Positions 1 through 7,866 of a stretch of DNA of 64,000 nt are shown one piece after another (position 1 is the stretch's first letter; each line of letters begins with the position of its first letter). The DNA lies in assembly GCA_013372975.1 (NCBI GenBank), contig JABXIS010000019.1, positions 1 to 64,000 on the forward strand. The letters are read 5' to 3'. Made by a program: the position numbers and the translations under genes. The stretch is from Alphaproteobacteria bacterium (lineage in GTDB: Bacteria > Pseudomonadota > Alphaproteobacteria > Sphingomonadales > Kordiimonadaceae). The notes beneath the pieces were generated by a model. That model worked only from the letters and a program-made list of their open reading frames with translations. It was not told the DNA's origin and did not search any database.

Positions 1-24
1 TACTCTCAGAAAGGAGAAAAAGAG

Positions 25-849
25 ATGACTTTTTCCGTAAACACAAACGCTTCCGCCCTGTCCGCACTTCAAAACCTGAACATTACAGGGCGAGGCCTAG
101 GAAAAGTGCAAACGCAAATTAATACTGGACTGAAAGTGGCTTCAGCAAAAGACAATGCAGCAGTTTTCTCCATAGCACAGAGCCTCCGGGCTGATGTGTC
201 TGGTTTGAATGCTGTGAAATCTTCCCTGGACCGCGCCATGTCCACAATTGATGTTGCGATTGCTGCCGGAGAGGCCGTCTCCGACCTACTGATTGAAATG
301 AAAGAGAAAGCCGTTGCAGCGAAAGACGCTGGCCTCGATACAGCCAGCCGTACTGCACTGAATGATGAGTTTGAAGAGCTGCGCAATCAGATCAGCTCGA
401 TTGTTAGCAACGCCGAATTCAACGGTACTAACGCGGTTGATGGCAGCAATCCAATTGTTGCGATCACAAATGACGATGGTTCAAATACCATCACCATTGC
501 CGCACAGACCTTGTCTCTCGGCAGCACTTCGGTAACTGTTGCCGGTACGACAACTATCGGGACAGCCTCTGCGGCATCCACCGCAGTTGGCCTGATTGAT
601 GCGTCTATCTCCAACGTTAACTCGTCACTTTCAGCACTGGGCGCAGGTGCGCGCAGGCTGGAGCTGCAGCAAGACTTTGCAGCGAAACTCTCTGACTCGA
701 TCGAGGTTGGTATCGGTAATCTGGTGGATGCTGATATGGCTAAAGCGTCGGCAAATCTGCAGGCAATGCAGGTCAAGCAACAGCTTGGTCTCCAGGCCCT
801 GTCAATTGCCAACCAGGCGCCTCAGGCAGCAGTCAGCCTCTTCCAATAG
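25..849 (+). CDS. Flagellin (first of two tandem copies)
   Basis: Structural subunit of the flagellar filament, exported by the flagellar type III apparatus. The 274-residue protein has the conserved N-terminal D0/D1 helices (about 1-135, including the SAKDNAAVFSIAQ stretch) and C-terminal D1/D0 helices (about 190-274, ending in a QxxLGLQALSIANQAP region). Only about 50 residues of hypervariable centre lie between them, so this is a short flagellin without extra surface domains. A strong AAAGGAG ribosome site precedes the ATG at 25; the promoter lies outside the window. The next gene is a paralogue of identical length, differing at about 46 positions by my count, mostly in the first 40 and last 90 residues. 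Family assignment is certain; which flagellin name applies cannot be told. Confidence 0.97.
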   Translation: MTFSVNTNASALSALQNLNITGRGLGKVQTQINTGLKVASAKDNAAVFSIAQSLRADVSGLNAVKSSLDRAMSTIDVAIAAGEAVSDLLIEMKEKAVAAKDAGLDTASRTALNDEFEELRNQISSIVSNAEFNGTNAVDGSNPIVAITNDDGSNTITIAAQTLSLGSTSVTVAGTTTIGTASAASTAVGLIDASISNVNSSLSALGAGARRLELQQDFAAKLSDSIEVGIGNLVDADMAKASANLQAMQVKQQLGLQALSIANQAPQAAVSLFQ

Positions 850-864
850 AAAAGTCAAAACCAT

Positions 865-899
865 CCGGGTCGGCCTCAGGGCCGGCCCGGCATTTTTTT
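865..899 (+). terminator. Rho-independent terminator after flagellin 1
   Basis: An 11-bp stem (865-875 with 880-890, one G-U pair) with a 4-base loop is followed by seven Ts at 893-899. It lies 16 bases after the stop codon, so the two flagellins are probably separate transcription units. Confidence 0.85.
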
Positions 900-1040
900 C
901 CCACCAAACAACCAGAAACCGGCAACAGTTGCCTGAATAGGCATATTTTGCCCACTTTCGCAAACACGGCCCCCTTCCCCGAAAGTGGATTTTCATTATA
1001 TATTTTATATGCTTAACATAAAAACCATACCGATATAGTA

Positions 1041-1056
1041 TGGCATCAATATTGCA
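1041..1056 (+). promoter_or_regulatory. Sigma-54-type promoter of flagellin 2
   Basis: The sequence TGGCATCAATATTGCA fits the -24/-12 sigma-54 (RpoN) consensus TGGCACG-N4-TTGC(A/T) with exact GG-to-GC spacing; only positions 6-7 of the consensus differ. It lies 71 bases upstream of the flagellin 2 ATG, giving a leader of about 60 bases. RpoN control of class III/IV flagellar genes is established in alphaproteobacteria such as Caulobacter. The call rests on motif and spacing alone. Confidence 0.75.
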
Positions 1057-1126
1057 TACATAGCACTAGGACAAAAAGTCCTGTGGGCAAAATGCCCTGT
1101 AAATAACTCCAAAAAGGAGAAGCAAA

Positions 1127-1951
1127 ATGGCTTTTTCGGTAAATACCAATGCAGGTGCGTTTGCTGCCCTGCAAAACCTTAATTCTACAAGCAGCAACCT
1201 TAATACGGTGCAAGGCCGTATTAATACGGGTCTCGAAGTTTCCTCAGCCAAAGACAACGCAGCGGTATTCTCTATCGCACAAAAACTGCGTGCAGACGTT
1301 TCTGGTTTGAATGCTGTTAAGTCCTCTCTGGACCGCGCACTTTCAAGCATTGACGTTGCTGTTGCCGCAGGTGAAGCAGTGTCTGACCTTCTTATTGAAA
1401 TGAAGGAAAAGGCAGTGGCTGCGAAAGACTCCGGTCTCGATACTGCAAGCCGCACCGCACTCAATGACGAATTCGAAGAACTGCGTGATCAGATCACTTC
1501 GATCGTTAACAACGCGGAATTCAACGGCACCAACGCAGTTGACGGCTCCAGCGCAATCGTTGCAATCACCAACGATGACGGCTCCAACACCATTACAATT
1601 GCTGCACAGACTCTGTCCCTCGGCGGTTCGTCTGTAACAGTTGCTGGCACCACCACTATCGGTTCTGCTTCTGCAGCCTCTTCTGCTGTTGCTCTGATCG
1701 ATGCTTCGATCTCCAACGTGAACACGTCTCTGTCCGCACTTGGTGCTGGCGCGAAACGTCTCGAACTGCAGAAAGACTTCGTTGGCAAGCTGTCTGACAC
1801 CATTGAAGTTGGTATCGGTAACCTCGTTGACGCGGATCTGGCTAAAGAATCTGCAAGCTTGCAAGCACTGCAAGTGAAGCAGCAACTTGGCCTGCAGGCT
1901 CTGTCAATCGCCAATCAGGCGCCTTCGACAGTACTTGGGCTCTTCCGTTAA
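1127..1951 (+). CDS. Flagellin (second tandem copy)
   Basis: Second filament subunit, 274 residues like its neighbour, with the same D0/D1 ends and short central region. The ATG at 1127 follows an AAAAGGAG site. Codon choice looks more biased than in copy 1 (many CTG, CGT, GGT, AAC and GTT codons), as expected for an abundantly made protein, and this copy has its own sigma-54-type promoter at 1041. The central residues from about 60 to 185 are nearly identical in both copies, whereas the first 40 residues and the C-terminal part carry most of the differences. That pattern fits gene conversion or differing assembly positions. I infer this may be the major filament protein; the sequence cannot prove it. 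Confidence 0.97.
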   Translation: MAFSVNTNAGAFAALQNLNSTSSNLNTVQGRINTGLEVSSAKDNAAVFSIAQKLRADVSGLNAVKSSLDRALSSIDVAVAAGEAVSDLLIEMKEKAVAAKDSGLDTASRTALNDEFEELRDQITSIVNNAEFNGTNAVDGSSAIVAITNDDGSNTITIAAQTLSLGGSSVTVAGTTTIGSASAASSAVALIDASISNVNTSLSALGAGAKRLELQKDFVGKLSDTIEVGIGNLVDADLAKESASLQALQVKQQLGLQALSIANQAPSTVLGLFR

Positions 1952-1960
1952 TAAGTGATT

Positions 1961-1999
1961 TAACGGGTGGGTCACCGGCACCCATAGGCCCACCCGTTA
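1961..1999 (+). terminator. Stem-loop after flagellin 2
   Basis: A perfect 11-bp inverted repeat (TAACGGGTGGG at 1961-1971 with its complement at 1989-1999) encloses a 17-base loop. It starts 9 bases after the stop codon. Only a weak pyrimidine run follows (TCTTCT), so it may protect the mRNA 3' end or terminate inefficiently, letting some transcription reach flaG. Confidence 0.6.
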
Positions 2000-2065
2000 T
2001 CTTCTGGATGTAGAGCCATCACGTTAAAGATTCAGTGAAGAAACACTGTTTCATGGAGTGGACCG

Positions 2066-2479
2066 ATGACTGAGATTGGAAAAATAAGCAGTGGCGCACA
2101 GGTCGTTGACCTGAAAAACGCCAAAGCTGCTCGCCCAGCCTCAAATGACGTCGACCGCTTAACAGGCAATCAAGCCCAGCAAAGCGGGCAAACGTCAAAG
2201 CTAGAGGATGTGTCCTCTGTTGAGCAGAAAGCGCTGGAGGCAACAGCCCCACCGCTAGAGCGTGCAGCCAAAGCACTTGAGGGTTTCCTTCCGGATACGG
2301 AACTGGCCCCCAATACACGGCTACGTATTGATAAAGATGATGAAACAGGACGCTTTGTCTATTTGAACATAGATGCAGAGTCCGGGGAAGTGATCAAACA
2401 ATTCCCGCCAGAAAGCATTCTGGAGTTTCTGTCCTACTATCGTGAAGTAGCTGGACTGGCAGTAGACGACAACGCATAG
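2066..2479 (+). CDS. flaG: FlaG family flagellar protein
   Basis: A 137-residue protein with a low-complexity, Ala/Gln/Ser-rich first half and a conserved C-terminal FlaG domain (about 85-137). The domain has the pattern LRIDKDDETGRFVYLNID followed by a conserved SGEVIKQFPPE turn and a terminal helix. FlaG proteins are encoded beside flagellins and influence filament length; the biochemical role is poorly defined. ATG at 2066 follows a GGAGTGG stretch. It lies 114 bases after flagellin 2 with only a stem-loop between, so it may be co-transcribed by read-through. The stop codon TAG is itself part of a predicted RNA fold (2477-2526). Confidence 0.9.
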   Translation: MTEIGKISSGAQVVDLKNAKAARPASNDVDRLTGNQAQQSGQTSKLEDVSSVEQKALEATAPPLERAAKALEGFLPDTELAPNTRLRIDKDDETGRFVYLNIDAESGEVIKQFPPESILEFLSYYREVAGLAVDDNA

Positions 2480-2526
2480 GCCTGAGCATCTTTGTGCTCC
2501 GGTAGAGACTGAAGGTCTCGGGCCTA
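2477..2526 (+). other. Three-way-junction RNA fold at the flaG stop codon
   Basis: The outer stem TAGGCC (2477-2482) pairs with GGCCTA (2521-2526). Inside are two perfect 5-bp hairpins: GAGCA/TGCTC (2484-2499, loop TCTTTG) and GAGAC/GTCTC (2505-2519, loop TGAAG). The outer stem includes the flaG stop codon. No T-run follows, so it is not a standard terminator. Pairing was worked out by eye; function unknown. Confidence 0.5.
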
Positions 2527-2682
2527 GGCTAGAAATATTCGCTCCCTGTATCCGCGCCATTTGATGGTGATGGAACGGGGTTTTGGTGTTTGAGTGAAAT
2601 TTTTCGGCCAAAAACCTTTGTTGGACAGGATAGCAAACTGCGCTACCTAAACATAAACACTGACAAATTCTGGAGTGAGTTG

Positions 2683-3528
2683 ATGAAGTTCGCAGGTACC
2701 GACAATTATGTAGCCACAGATGATCTGAAAGTTGCAGTTAACGCGGCAGCTACATTGCGCCGCCCTCTTCTGATCAAAGGTGAACCTGGCACAGGTAAAA
2801 CAGTATTGGCCAAGGAAGTAGCCGATGCATTCGGTTGTGAACTGATTGAATGGCACATTAAATCCACAACCAAGGCCCAACAAGGTCTGTATGAATATGA
2901 CGCAGTCTCGCGCCTTCGCGACAGCCAACTGGGCGACGAAAAAGTCAAAGATATCCGTAACTACATTAAAAAAGGCAAACTTTGGGAAGCATTTACCAGT
3001 GAAAAAACACCCGTACTGCTGATTGATGAAATCGACAAGGCCGACATCGAATTCCCAAACGATTTGCTTCTCGAGTTGGACCGAATGGAATTCCACGTCT
3101 ATGAAACAGGCGAAACGGTCAAAGCCAAGAACCGTCCCATTGTTATCATTACATCAAACAACGAAAAAGAATTGCCCGATGCCTTTCTGCGGCGCTGTTT
3201 CTTCCACTTCATCAAATTCCCTGACCCGGAAACAATGAAGGACATCATTGCAGTTCATTATCCGGACATACAACAAGCACTAGTGCGTGAGGCACTGAAC
3301 ATCTTTTTCGATATGCGGGAAGTGCCGGGCCTCAAGAAAAAACCATCAACCAGTGAGCTTCTTGATTGGCTAAAGCTTCTGATGGCCGAAGATTTGCCTC
3401 TTGATGTGCTTAAATCCAAGGATCCAAGCAAACTCATCCCACCCCTTCATGGCGCGCTTCTCAAAAACGAGCAGGATGTACATTTGTTCGAGCGTTTGGC
3501 TTTCATGAACCGCCGACAAGGTGCATAG
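2683..3528 (+). CDS. MoxR-family AAA+ ATPase
   Basis: A 281-residue AAA+ ATPase of the MoxR group, which act as chaperone-like ATPases maturing or activating partner proteins together with VWA-domain proteins. Visible motifs are Walker A GEPGTGKT (33-40), Walker B VLLIDEIDKA (111-120), sensor 1 in IITSNN (155-160) and a conserved LRRC (169-172). I start at ATG 2683, preceded by GGAG at 7 bases. The reading frame is open further upstream to a TTG at 2590, but MKFAGTDNYVATDDL is the usual start of this family. The gene is followed after 6 bases by a CoxE-like VWA gene, the classic MoxR-VWA pair. The client is unknown. Confidence 0.92.
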   Translation: MKFAGTDNYVATDDLKVAVNAAATLRRPLLIKGEPGTGKTVLAKEVADAFGCELIEWHIKSTTKAQQGLYEYDAVSRLRDSQLGDEKVKDIRNYIKKGKLWEAFTSEKTPVLLIDEIDKADIEFPNDLLLELDRMEFHVYETGETVKAKNRPIVIITSNNEKELPDAFLRRCFFHFIKFPDPETMKDIIAVHYPDIQQALVREALNIFFDMREVPGLKKKPSTSELLDWLKLLMAEDLPLDVLKSKDPSKLIPPLHGALLKNEQDVHLFERLAFMNRRQGA

Positions 3529-3534
3529 AAAGCG

Positions 3535-4707
3535 ATGTTTAACAGCTTCTTCTATGAGCTTAAGGATGGCGGGGTACCCGTCAGCATCAAGGAGTATCTG
3601 ACACTTCTTGAAGCTATGAAAGCTGGCTGCGCGAACTACAGCATCGATGACTTCTATTTCCTAGCCAGGTCTACTTTCGTTAAAGACGAAAAGAACCTCG
3701 ATAAATTTGATCGCATTTTCGGCAAGGTATTTGAAGGGGTTGAATTTATTGGTGATGATGTGGCCGAAATTCCCAAGGAATGGCTCGAGAAACTTGCCGA
3801 GCTTTATCTCAGCAAGGAGGAAATGGAAGAGATCAAATCCCTCGGCAGTTGGGACGAGATCATGGAAACCCTCAAGAAACGCCTTGAAGAACAGCAAGAA
3901 CGCCATCAGGGCGGCAACAAATGGATCGGCACCGCCGGGAAAAGCCCCTTTGGGGCCTATGGTTATAACCCTGAAGGCGTGCGTATCGGGCAGGACAAAG
4001 GGCGCCACGGGCGCGCTATCAAGGTTTGGGATAAACGCGAATACAAGAACCTCGACGACAGCGTCGAACTTGGTACGCGCAACATAAAGGTCGCGCTCAG
4101 GAAACTTCGCCAATTCGCCCGTGAAGGCGAAGCCAGCGAGCTGGATCTGGACAACACTATCAGGTCGACAGCCCATAAGGGATATCTGGATATCAAGATG
4201 GTGCCCGAGCGGCATAATGCCGTGAAAGTGCTGTTATTCCTTGACGTTGGTGGCTCGATGGACCCACACATTAAAGTATGTGAAGAGCTGTTTTCCGCGG
4301 CAAAATCCGAATTCAAGCACCTCGAATTTTTCTATTTCCATAACTGCCTCTATGAAAAGGTCTGGAAGGAAAACAGCCGCCGGTTCAACGACTTCCTCTC
4401 CACACTGGACGTGATGCACACCTACCCGCATGACTATAAAGTCATTTTCGTGGGCGATGCGTCCATGAGCCCCTATGAAATCACCTATCCCGGCGGGTCT
4501 GTAGAACACTGGAACGAAGAATCCGGCGAAGTGTGGATGCGAAGACTTACGGACGTGTATTCTCGCGCTGTGTGGCTCAACCCAATTCCGGAACAACATT
4601 GGACTTACTCACAGTCCATTCAAATCATGAAATCCTTGATGGAAGACAGGATGTTCCCCCTCACTGTTGGTGGTATTGACCGTGCCATGCGGGAACTCAG
4701 GCGTTAG
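3535..4707 (+). CDS. CoxE-like VWA-domain protein
   Basis: A 390-residue cytoplasmic protein with a charged N-terminal half and a C-terminal von Willebrand A-type domain. The MIDAS motif reads D-V-G-G-S-M (237-242), a DxGxS variant of DxSxS that I recall as usual in the CoxE-like family. Metal binding at MIDAS is how such proteins hold their partners. A basic, glycine-rich linker (about 122-165) separates the halves. The gene lies 6 bases after the MoxR ATPase, so the two surely act together, probably in metal-centre insertion or complex assembly. In carboxydotrophs CoxD/CoxE mature CO dehydrogenase, but no molybdoenzyme gene is seen here. Confidence 0.9.
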   Translation: MFNSFFYELKDGGVPVSIKEYLTLLEAMKAGCANYSIDDFYFLARSTFVKDEKNLDKFDRIFGKVFEGVEFIGDDVAEIPKEWLEKLAELYLSKEEMEEIKSLGSWDEIMETLKKRLEEQQERHQGGNKWIGTAGKSPFGAYGYNPEGVRIGQDKGRHGRAIKVWDKREYKNLDDSVELGTRNIKVALRKLRQFAREGEASELDLDNTIRSTAHKGYLDIKMVPERHNAVKVLLFLDVGGSMDPHIKVCEELFSAAKSEFKHLEFFYFHNCLYEKVWKENSRRFNDFLSTLDVMHTYPHDYKVIFVGDASMSPYEITYPGGSVEHWNEESGEVWMRRLTDVYSRAVWLNPIPEQHWTYSQSIQIMKSLMEDRMFPLTVGGIDRAMRELRR

Positions 4708-4856
4708 AAGACTGCCACCTGGGCAGTTCGGGGCAAACTAACGGCCTCTCCGGAAGCAATGTCATGCGATTATCAAAATCCGCTTTTACTGTCCGGCTTT
4801 CTACTGATAAAGCTTTTGCATGCGCCCACAGAAAAACCCTGACGGGGAGGAAAACC

Positions 4857-6338
4857 ATGAAAACATCTATAATTAGGGCTCTTTCACTTGCCACAGGCCT
4901 GACGTCTATTGCTACTGCTACATTTTCTGGCATCGCTGGTGCAGATGAAGGTGAAGCCTGGTTCAAGGACGGTGCCGGCGCTGTAGCTGCTCGCGTTGCT
5001 GCTCCTGTCAACACGAAGCGCGCCAAAAACGTCATCCTGTTCGTAGGGGACGGCATGGGCATTTCTACCCTGACAGCCGGACGGATCCTCGAAGGCCAGC
5101 TCAAAGGTCAAACAGGCGAGGAAAATTACCTCAGTTTCGAGCGGTTCCCCTACACCGCACTCGTCAAAACCTATAACACCAACGCACAAGTACCTGATTC
5201 CGCAGGAACTGCGTCCGCACTGAACACTGGCTCGAAAACACAGATGGGAGTGATCAACACCAACCCTTCTCAGCCCCATGGCCAGTGCGCAGGCATGATG
5301 GATGCGCCGCTGACACCCATTGCCTATCTGGCTGAGAGGGCCGGCATGGCAACAGGGATTGTAAGCACCGCGCGCTTGACACACGCCACACCCGCCGCCG
5401 TATACGCCCATGCACCGGACAGGGAGTGGGAGGTAGACAGCGCCCTGCCTGACGAAGCCAAAGAGAATGGTTGCTCGGATATTGCTGCTCAAATCCTCAA
5501 TATGATGGATGGAGACGGCCTTGAGGTCGCCCTTGGTGGCGGAAGACGTAATTTCCTACCCGAGGGAAATGGCAAAGGGCGCCGCCAAGACGGCCGCAAT
5601 ATCACTGACGAGTGGGTAAACAGCCGGGAGAATGCCGCTTATGTCAAGAATGCGTCAGGCCTCAGCTCGGTAGACGTTGACAAAACATCCCGCCTCCTCG
5701 GTTTGTTCGACAACTCTCATATGGACTTCGAGGCCGAGCGACGCGACAAACAACCCGAATTGGCGGAAATGACCGAAGCGGCGATCAAAATGCTGCAGAA
5801 GGATGAAGACGGCTTTTACCTGATGGTTGAAGCAGGCCGTATCGACCATGGCCACCATGCTGGAAGCGCCTATTCTGCCCTTCATGACACTGTTGCGCTT
5901 TCGAAAGCAGTGCGGAAAGCGCTGGAAATGGTAGACTTGGAAGAAACACTCATCCTGGTGACGGCAGATCACAGCCATGTCTTCACGATGGCGGGATATC
6001 CGAAGCGCGGAAACCCGATCCTTGGCCTTGTTACGCCACCATGGCAAGACGAACTGCTCTTGGCAGAAGACGGTAAACCATACACCACACTTGGCTACCA
6101 TAATGGCCCCGGTGCAGTGAAAGGCGAACGCGAACATCTCACGCAAGAAAAGGCATTGTCACCAGAGTTTATCCAGCAGTCCCTGATCCCGACCCGCAGT
6201 GAAAGTCATGGCGGAGAAGATGTCGCGCTGTTTGGCATTGGCCCCTGGGCCCATCTGGTGCGCGGCACAATGGAACAGAATGTGGTCTTCCACATCATGA
6301 ACCACGCGTTGGAACTTGATGATCGCACACAGAATTAG
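4857..6338 (+). CDS. phoA: Secreted alkaline phosphatase
   Basis: A 493-residue periplasmic phosphomonoesterase of the metal-dependent alkaline phosphatase superfamily, releasing phosphate from organic esters. An N-terminal signal peptide (1-29, cut after GIAGA) is followed by the metal motif LFVGDGMG (Asp65). The nucleophile region is PDSAGTAS (Ser115). Metal ligands follow in EAGRIDHGHHAG and the VTADHSH motif, and a late His lies in SHGGEDV. All catalytic elements appear intact. I start at ATG 4857, which has GGGGAGG just upstream and gives a proper signal peptide; the longer frame from 4764 adds 31 residues without secretion features. It ends at a bidirectional terminator shared with the convergent Hpt gene. 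Confidence 0.93.
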   Translation: MKTSIIRALSLATGLTSIATATFSGIAGADEGEAWFKDGAGAVAARVAAPVNTKRAKNVILFVGDGMGISTLTAGRILEGQLKGQTGEENYLSFERFPYTALVKTYNTNAQVPDSAGTASALNTGSKTQMGVINTNPSQPHGQCAGMMDAPLTPIAYLAERAGMATGIVSTARLTHATPAAVYAHAPDREWEVDSALPDEAKENGCSDIAAQILNMMDGDGLEVALGGGRRNFLPEGNGKGRRQDGRNITDEWVNSRENAAYVKNASGLSSVDVDKTSRLLGLFDNSHMDFEAERRDKQPELAEMTEAAIKMLQKDEDGFYLMVEAGRIDHGHHAGSAYSALHDTVALSKAVRKALEMVDLEETLILVTADHSHVFTMAGYPKRGNPILGLVTPPWQDELLLAEDGKPYTTLGYHNGPGAVKGEREHLTQEKALSPEFIQQSLIPTRSESHGGEDVALFGIGPWAHLVRGTMEQNVVFHIMNHALELDDRTQN

Positions 6339-6342
6339 AAAC

Positions 6343-6374
6343 AAAAAAGGGCCGCTCAATGCGGCCCTTGCTTC
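6343..6374. terminator. Bidirectional terminator
   Basis: A 7-bp GC stem GGGCCGC/GCGGCCC (6349-6355, 6361-6367) has six As on its left and a TTGCTTCT pyrimidine stretch on its right. It sits between two convergent genes, strong for the leftward transcript and weaker for the rightward one. Confidence 0.85.
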
Positions 6375-6391
6375 TCCCAGGCTTAATTTGC

Positions 6392-6889
6392 CTAATCAGT
6401 ATATTTGGCAATCGCCTGATTGAGGCCTTCGATAAGTTTTTCCCCTATCTCACCACCATTTCCGCTTACACGACCACGGATTACAGCCCGCATCGCATCC
6501 AGGTGTGCCTTCACCAGCTCAACCTGATTATCTGTGATGCCTTCTCGCGAATAGGTAAAGCCATAGAGCGAGTCTGCAATTGTGGTAATGAGTGGATAGC
6601 CGAACGTGCCACCCTGCCCCTTCATATCGTGAGCGATATGGTTGATGGCTTCAAAACAGTCCCGCCGTTTTTCTGGTGTATCAACACAGCGGCCATGCTG
6701 TTCCTGAAGCTTCACAATCAGGCCGGAAACCCAATCAGGATAATCTTCTGCCATTTTCTCTAGCGCTTTTTCAGCGGCTTCAAGCGCCTCTGCGGAGATG
6801 GACACCTTGCCCGGCGCCAAACCTGCCGTTTTTTCCTTCAGCCGGTTTTTGAAGCGGTAGAACCGAACGATGACTTTTTTCCTATCCAC
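6392..6889 (-). CDS. Hpt-domain phosphotransfer protein
   Basis: A 165-residue cytoplasmic protein with a basic N-terminus and a histidine phosphotransfer-like domain. The signature AHDMKGQGGTFGYP places the phospho-accepting His at residue 87, followed by the KG pair usual for Hpt domains. The start is GTG at 6889, eight bases inside the upstream receiver gene and preceded by GGAG, so translation is coupled. It would receive phosphate from, or pass it to, receiver domains. Its partner in the operon, the receiver at 6882-7433, lacks the normal Asp, which makes the direction of flow unclear. It is the last gene of the leftward group ending at the 6343 terminator. Confidence 0.8.
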   Translation of the reverse strand: MDRKKVIVRFYRFKNRLKEKTAGLAPGKVSISAEALEAAEKALEKMAEDYPDWVSGLIVKLQEQHGRCVDTPEKRRDCFEAINHIAHDMKGQGGTFGYPLITTIADSLYGFTYSREGITDNQVELVKAHLDAMRAVIRGRVSGNGGEIGEKLIEGLNQAIAKYTD

Positions 6890-7433
6890 GGATAATCTCC
6901 ACGCCTTCGCTCTTGTCCGTCAGGACACGACGCTCCTGCCCCTTGTATTCCAGCTTCTGTCGCCGACGATCAGGTCCGAAAAAGTCTTTTGTATGAACAA
7001 ATTGCCTGGGTCGTTCGATAATGGAAATTAGTTTTTCACCGATATTCTTAATGGTGAAGGGCTTGGCCAACATATCTGTCACGCCCATCTCACGGGCCTG
7101 CAAAACCCGCTCGGGCTCTGAATAGCTGGTGATCATGACGAACGGCACAAAACGGTCAGGGCTGTCCTTGTGTCGCCGAACCCAGCGAAGGAACATCATC
7201 CCATCGATCGGGTGCATATCCCAGTTTGATATCACGATATCAATCTGCTGAACCCCTACTTTCATGGGCTCATTCTTCACCCGCTGCAAAAAATGGATTG
7301 CATCGCCGCCGTGCTCCACGGCATACACGTTCCCGACACCCAGCACTTTGAGTGAGTTGACCAGCAGCGAACGAATGAAAGGGCTGTCCTCAGCCAACAA
7401 GACATTCACCCGGTCAAAATCATAATCGCTCAT
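6882..7433 (-). CDS. CheY-like receiver protein with Asn at the phosphorylation site
   Basis: A 183-residue single-receiver response regulator with a C-terminal charged tail of about 50 residues and no output domain. The acidic pocket (Glu15, Asp16), the switch Thr102 and the conserved Lys124 in AKPF are present. The phospho-acceptor position reads I-V-I-S-N-W-D-M, so Asn70 replaces the usual Asp; I re-read the codon on the minus strand as AAC. An Asp sits two residues later. Either this is a phosphorylation-independent pseudo-receiver or the neighbouring Asp is used. It overlaps the downstream Hpt gene by 8 bases and follows another Hpt gene by 91 bases, so it acts inside a His-Asp relay group. 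Confidence 0.85.
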   Translation of the reverse strand: MSDYDFDRVNVLLAEDSPFIRSLLVNSLKVLGVGNVYAVEHGGDAIHFLQRVKNEPMKVGVQQIDIVISNWDMHPIDGMMFLRWVRRHKDSPDRFVPFVMITSYSEPERVLQAREMGVTDMLAKPFTIKNIGEKLISIIERPRQFVHTKDFFGPDRRRQKLEYKGQERRVLTDKSEGVEIIRG

Positions 7434-7524
7434 ACACCTGCCCTAAATCCGCCTCGTAAGGTATCTTGAATTTGTACCGTTTCTTTTGCGGAACGGTCAA
7501 TCTTTTAGCAATATTGATATAGCC

Positions 7525-7866
7525 TTAGCTTTTTATCTCCACCAGAAGCTCTTCCAGCCTCACTTGCAATTCCGAAAGCACAGCTTCTCGTTTTGGATCA
7601 CCCAGGCCTGCAACGCCCATCAATTCAGCCCGCTCAGCCGCACGGGCCAACCGCCAGGCACCAATTCCTCGCGCCGCACCTTTTAATTTGTGCGCTGCCG
7701 ATCGCCAATTATCGCAGTCTGCCGCTGACAACACATCAAGATAGCCAGGCGCATTGTCGGCGAATATCTCTAACACCTGCTTGGCCAACTCACGATCGCC
7801 GCCGGTATATCCATTGAGATGTCCACGGTCGAGAACGACTTTTTCGTCCCAGGTCGACTCAGCCAT
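7525..7866 (-). CDS. Hpt-domain protein
   Basis: A 113-residue stand-alone histidine phosphotransfer domain, a four-helix bundle that shuttles phosphate between receivers. The signature SAAHKLKGAARGIGA puts the active His at residue 59, with Lys and Gly in the standard places. Its start codon overlaps the stop of the preceding 88-residue gene by one base (TGATG), so the two are translationally coupled. It is the second Hpt in this short leftward operon. No histidine kinase is encoded alongside, so its phosphate source must lie elsewhere in the genome. Confidence 0.88.
   Translation of the reverse strand: MAESTWDEKVVLDRGHLNGYTGGDRELAKQVLEIFADNAPGYLDVLSAADCDNWRSAAHKLKGAARGIGAWRLARAAERAELMGVAGLGDPKREAVLSELQVRLEELLVEIKS

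Noticed and set aside
2590-2682. Longer MoxR reading from TTG 2590
   Set aside because: The extra 31 residues are not part of the family and ATG 2683 has a good ribosome site and the usual N-terminus.
7476-7497. Inverted repeat ACCGTT...AACGGT after the Hpt gene
   Set aside because: Six pairs with no T-run on the leftward strand; too weak to call a terminator or operator.
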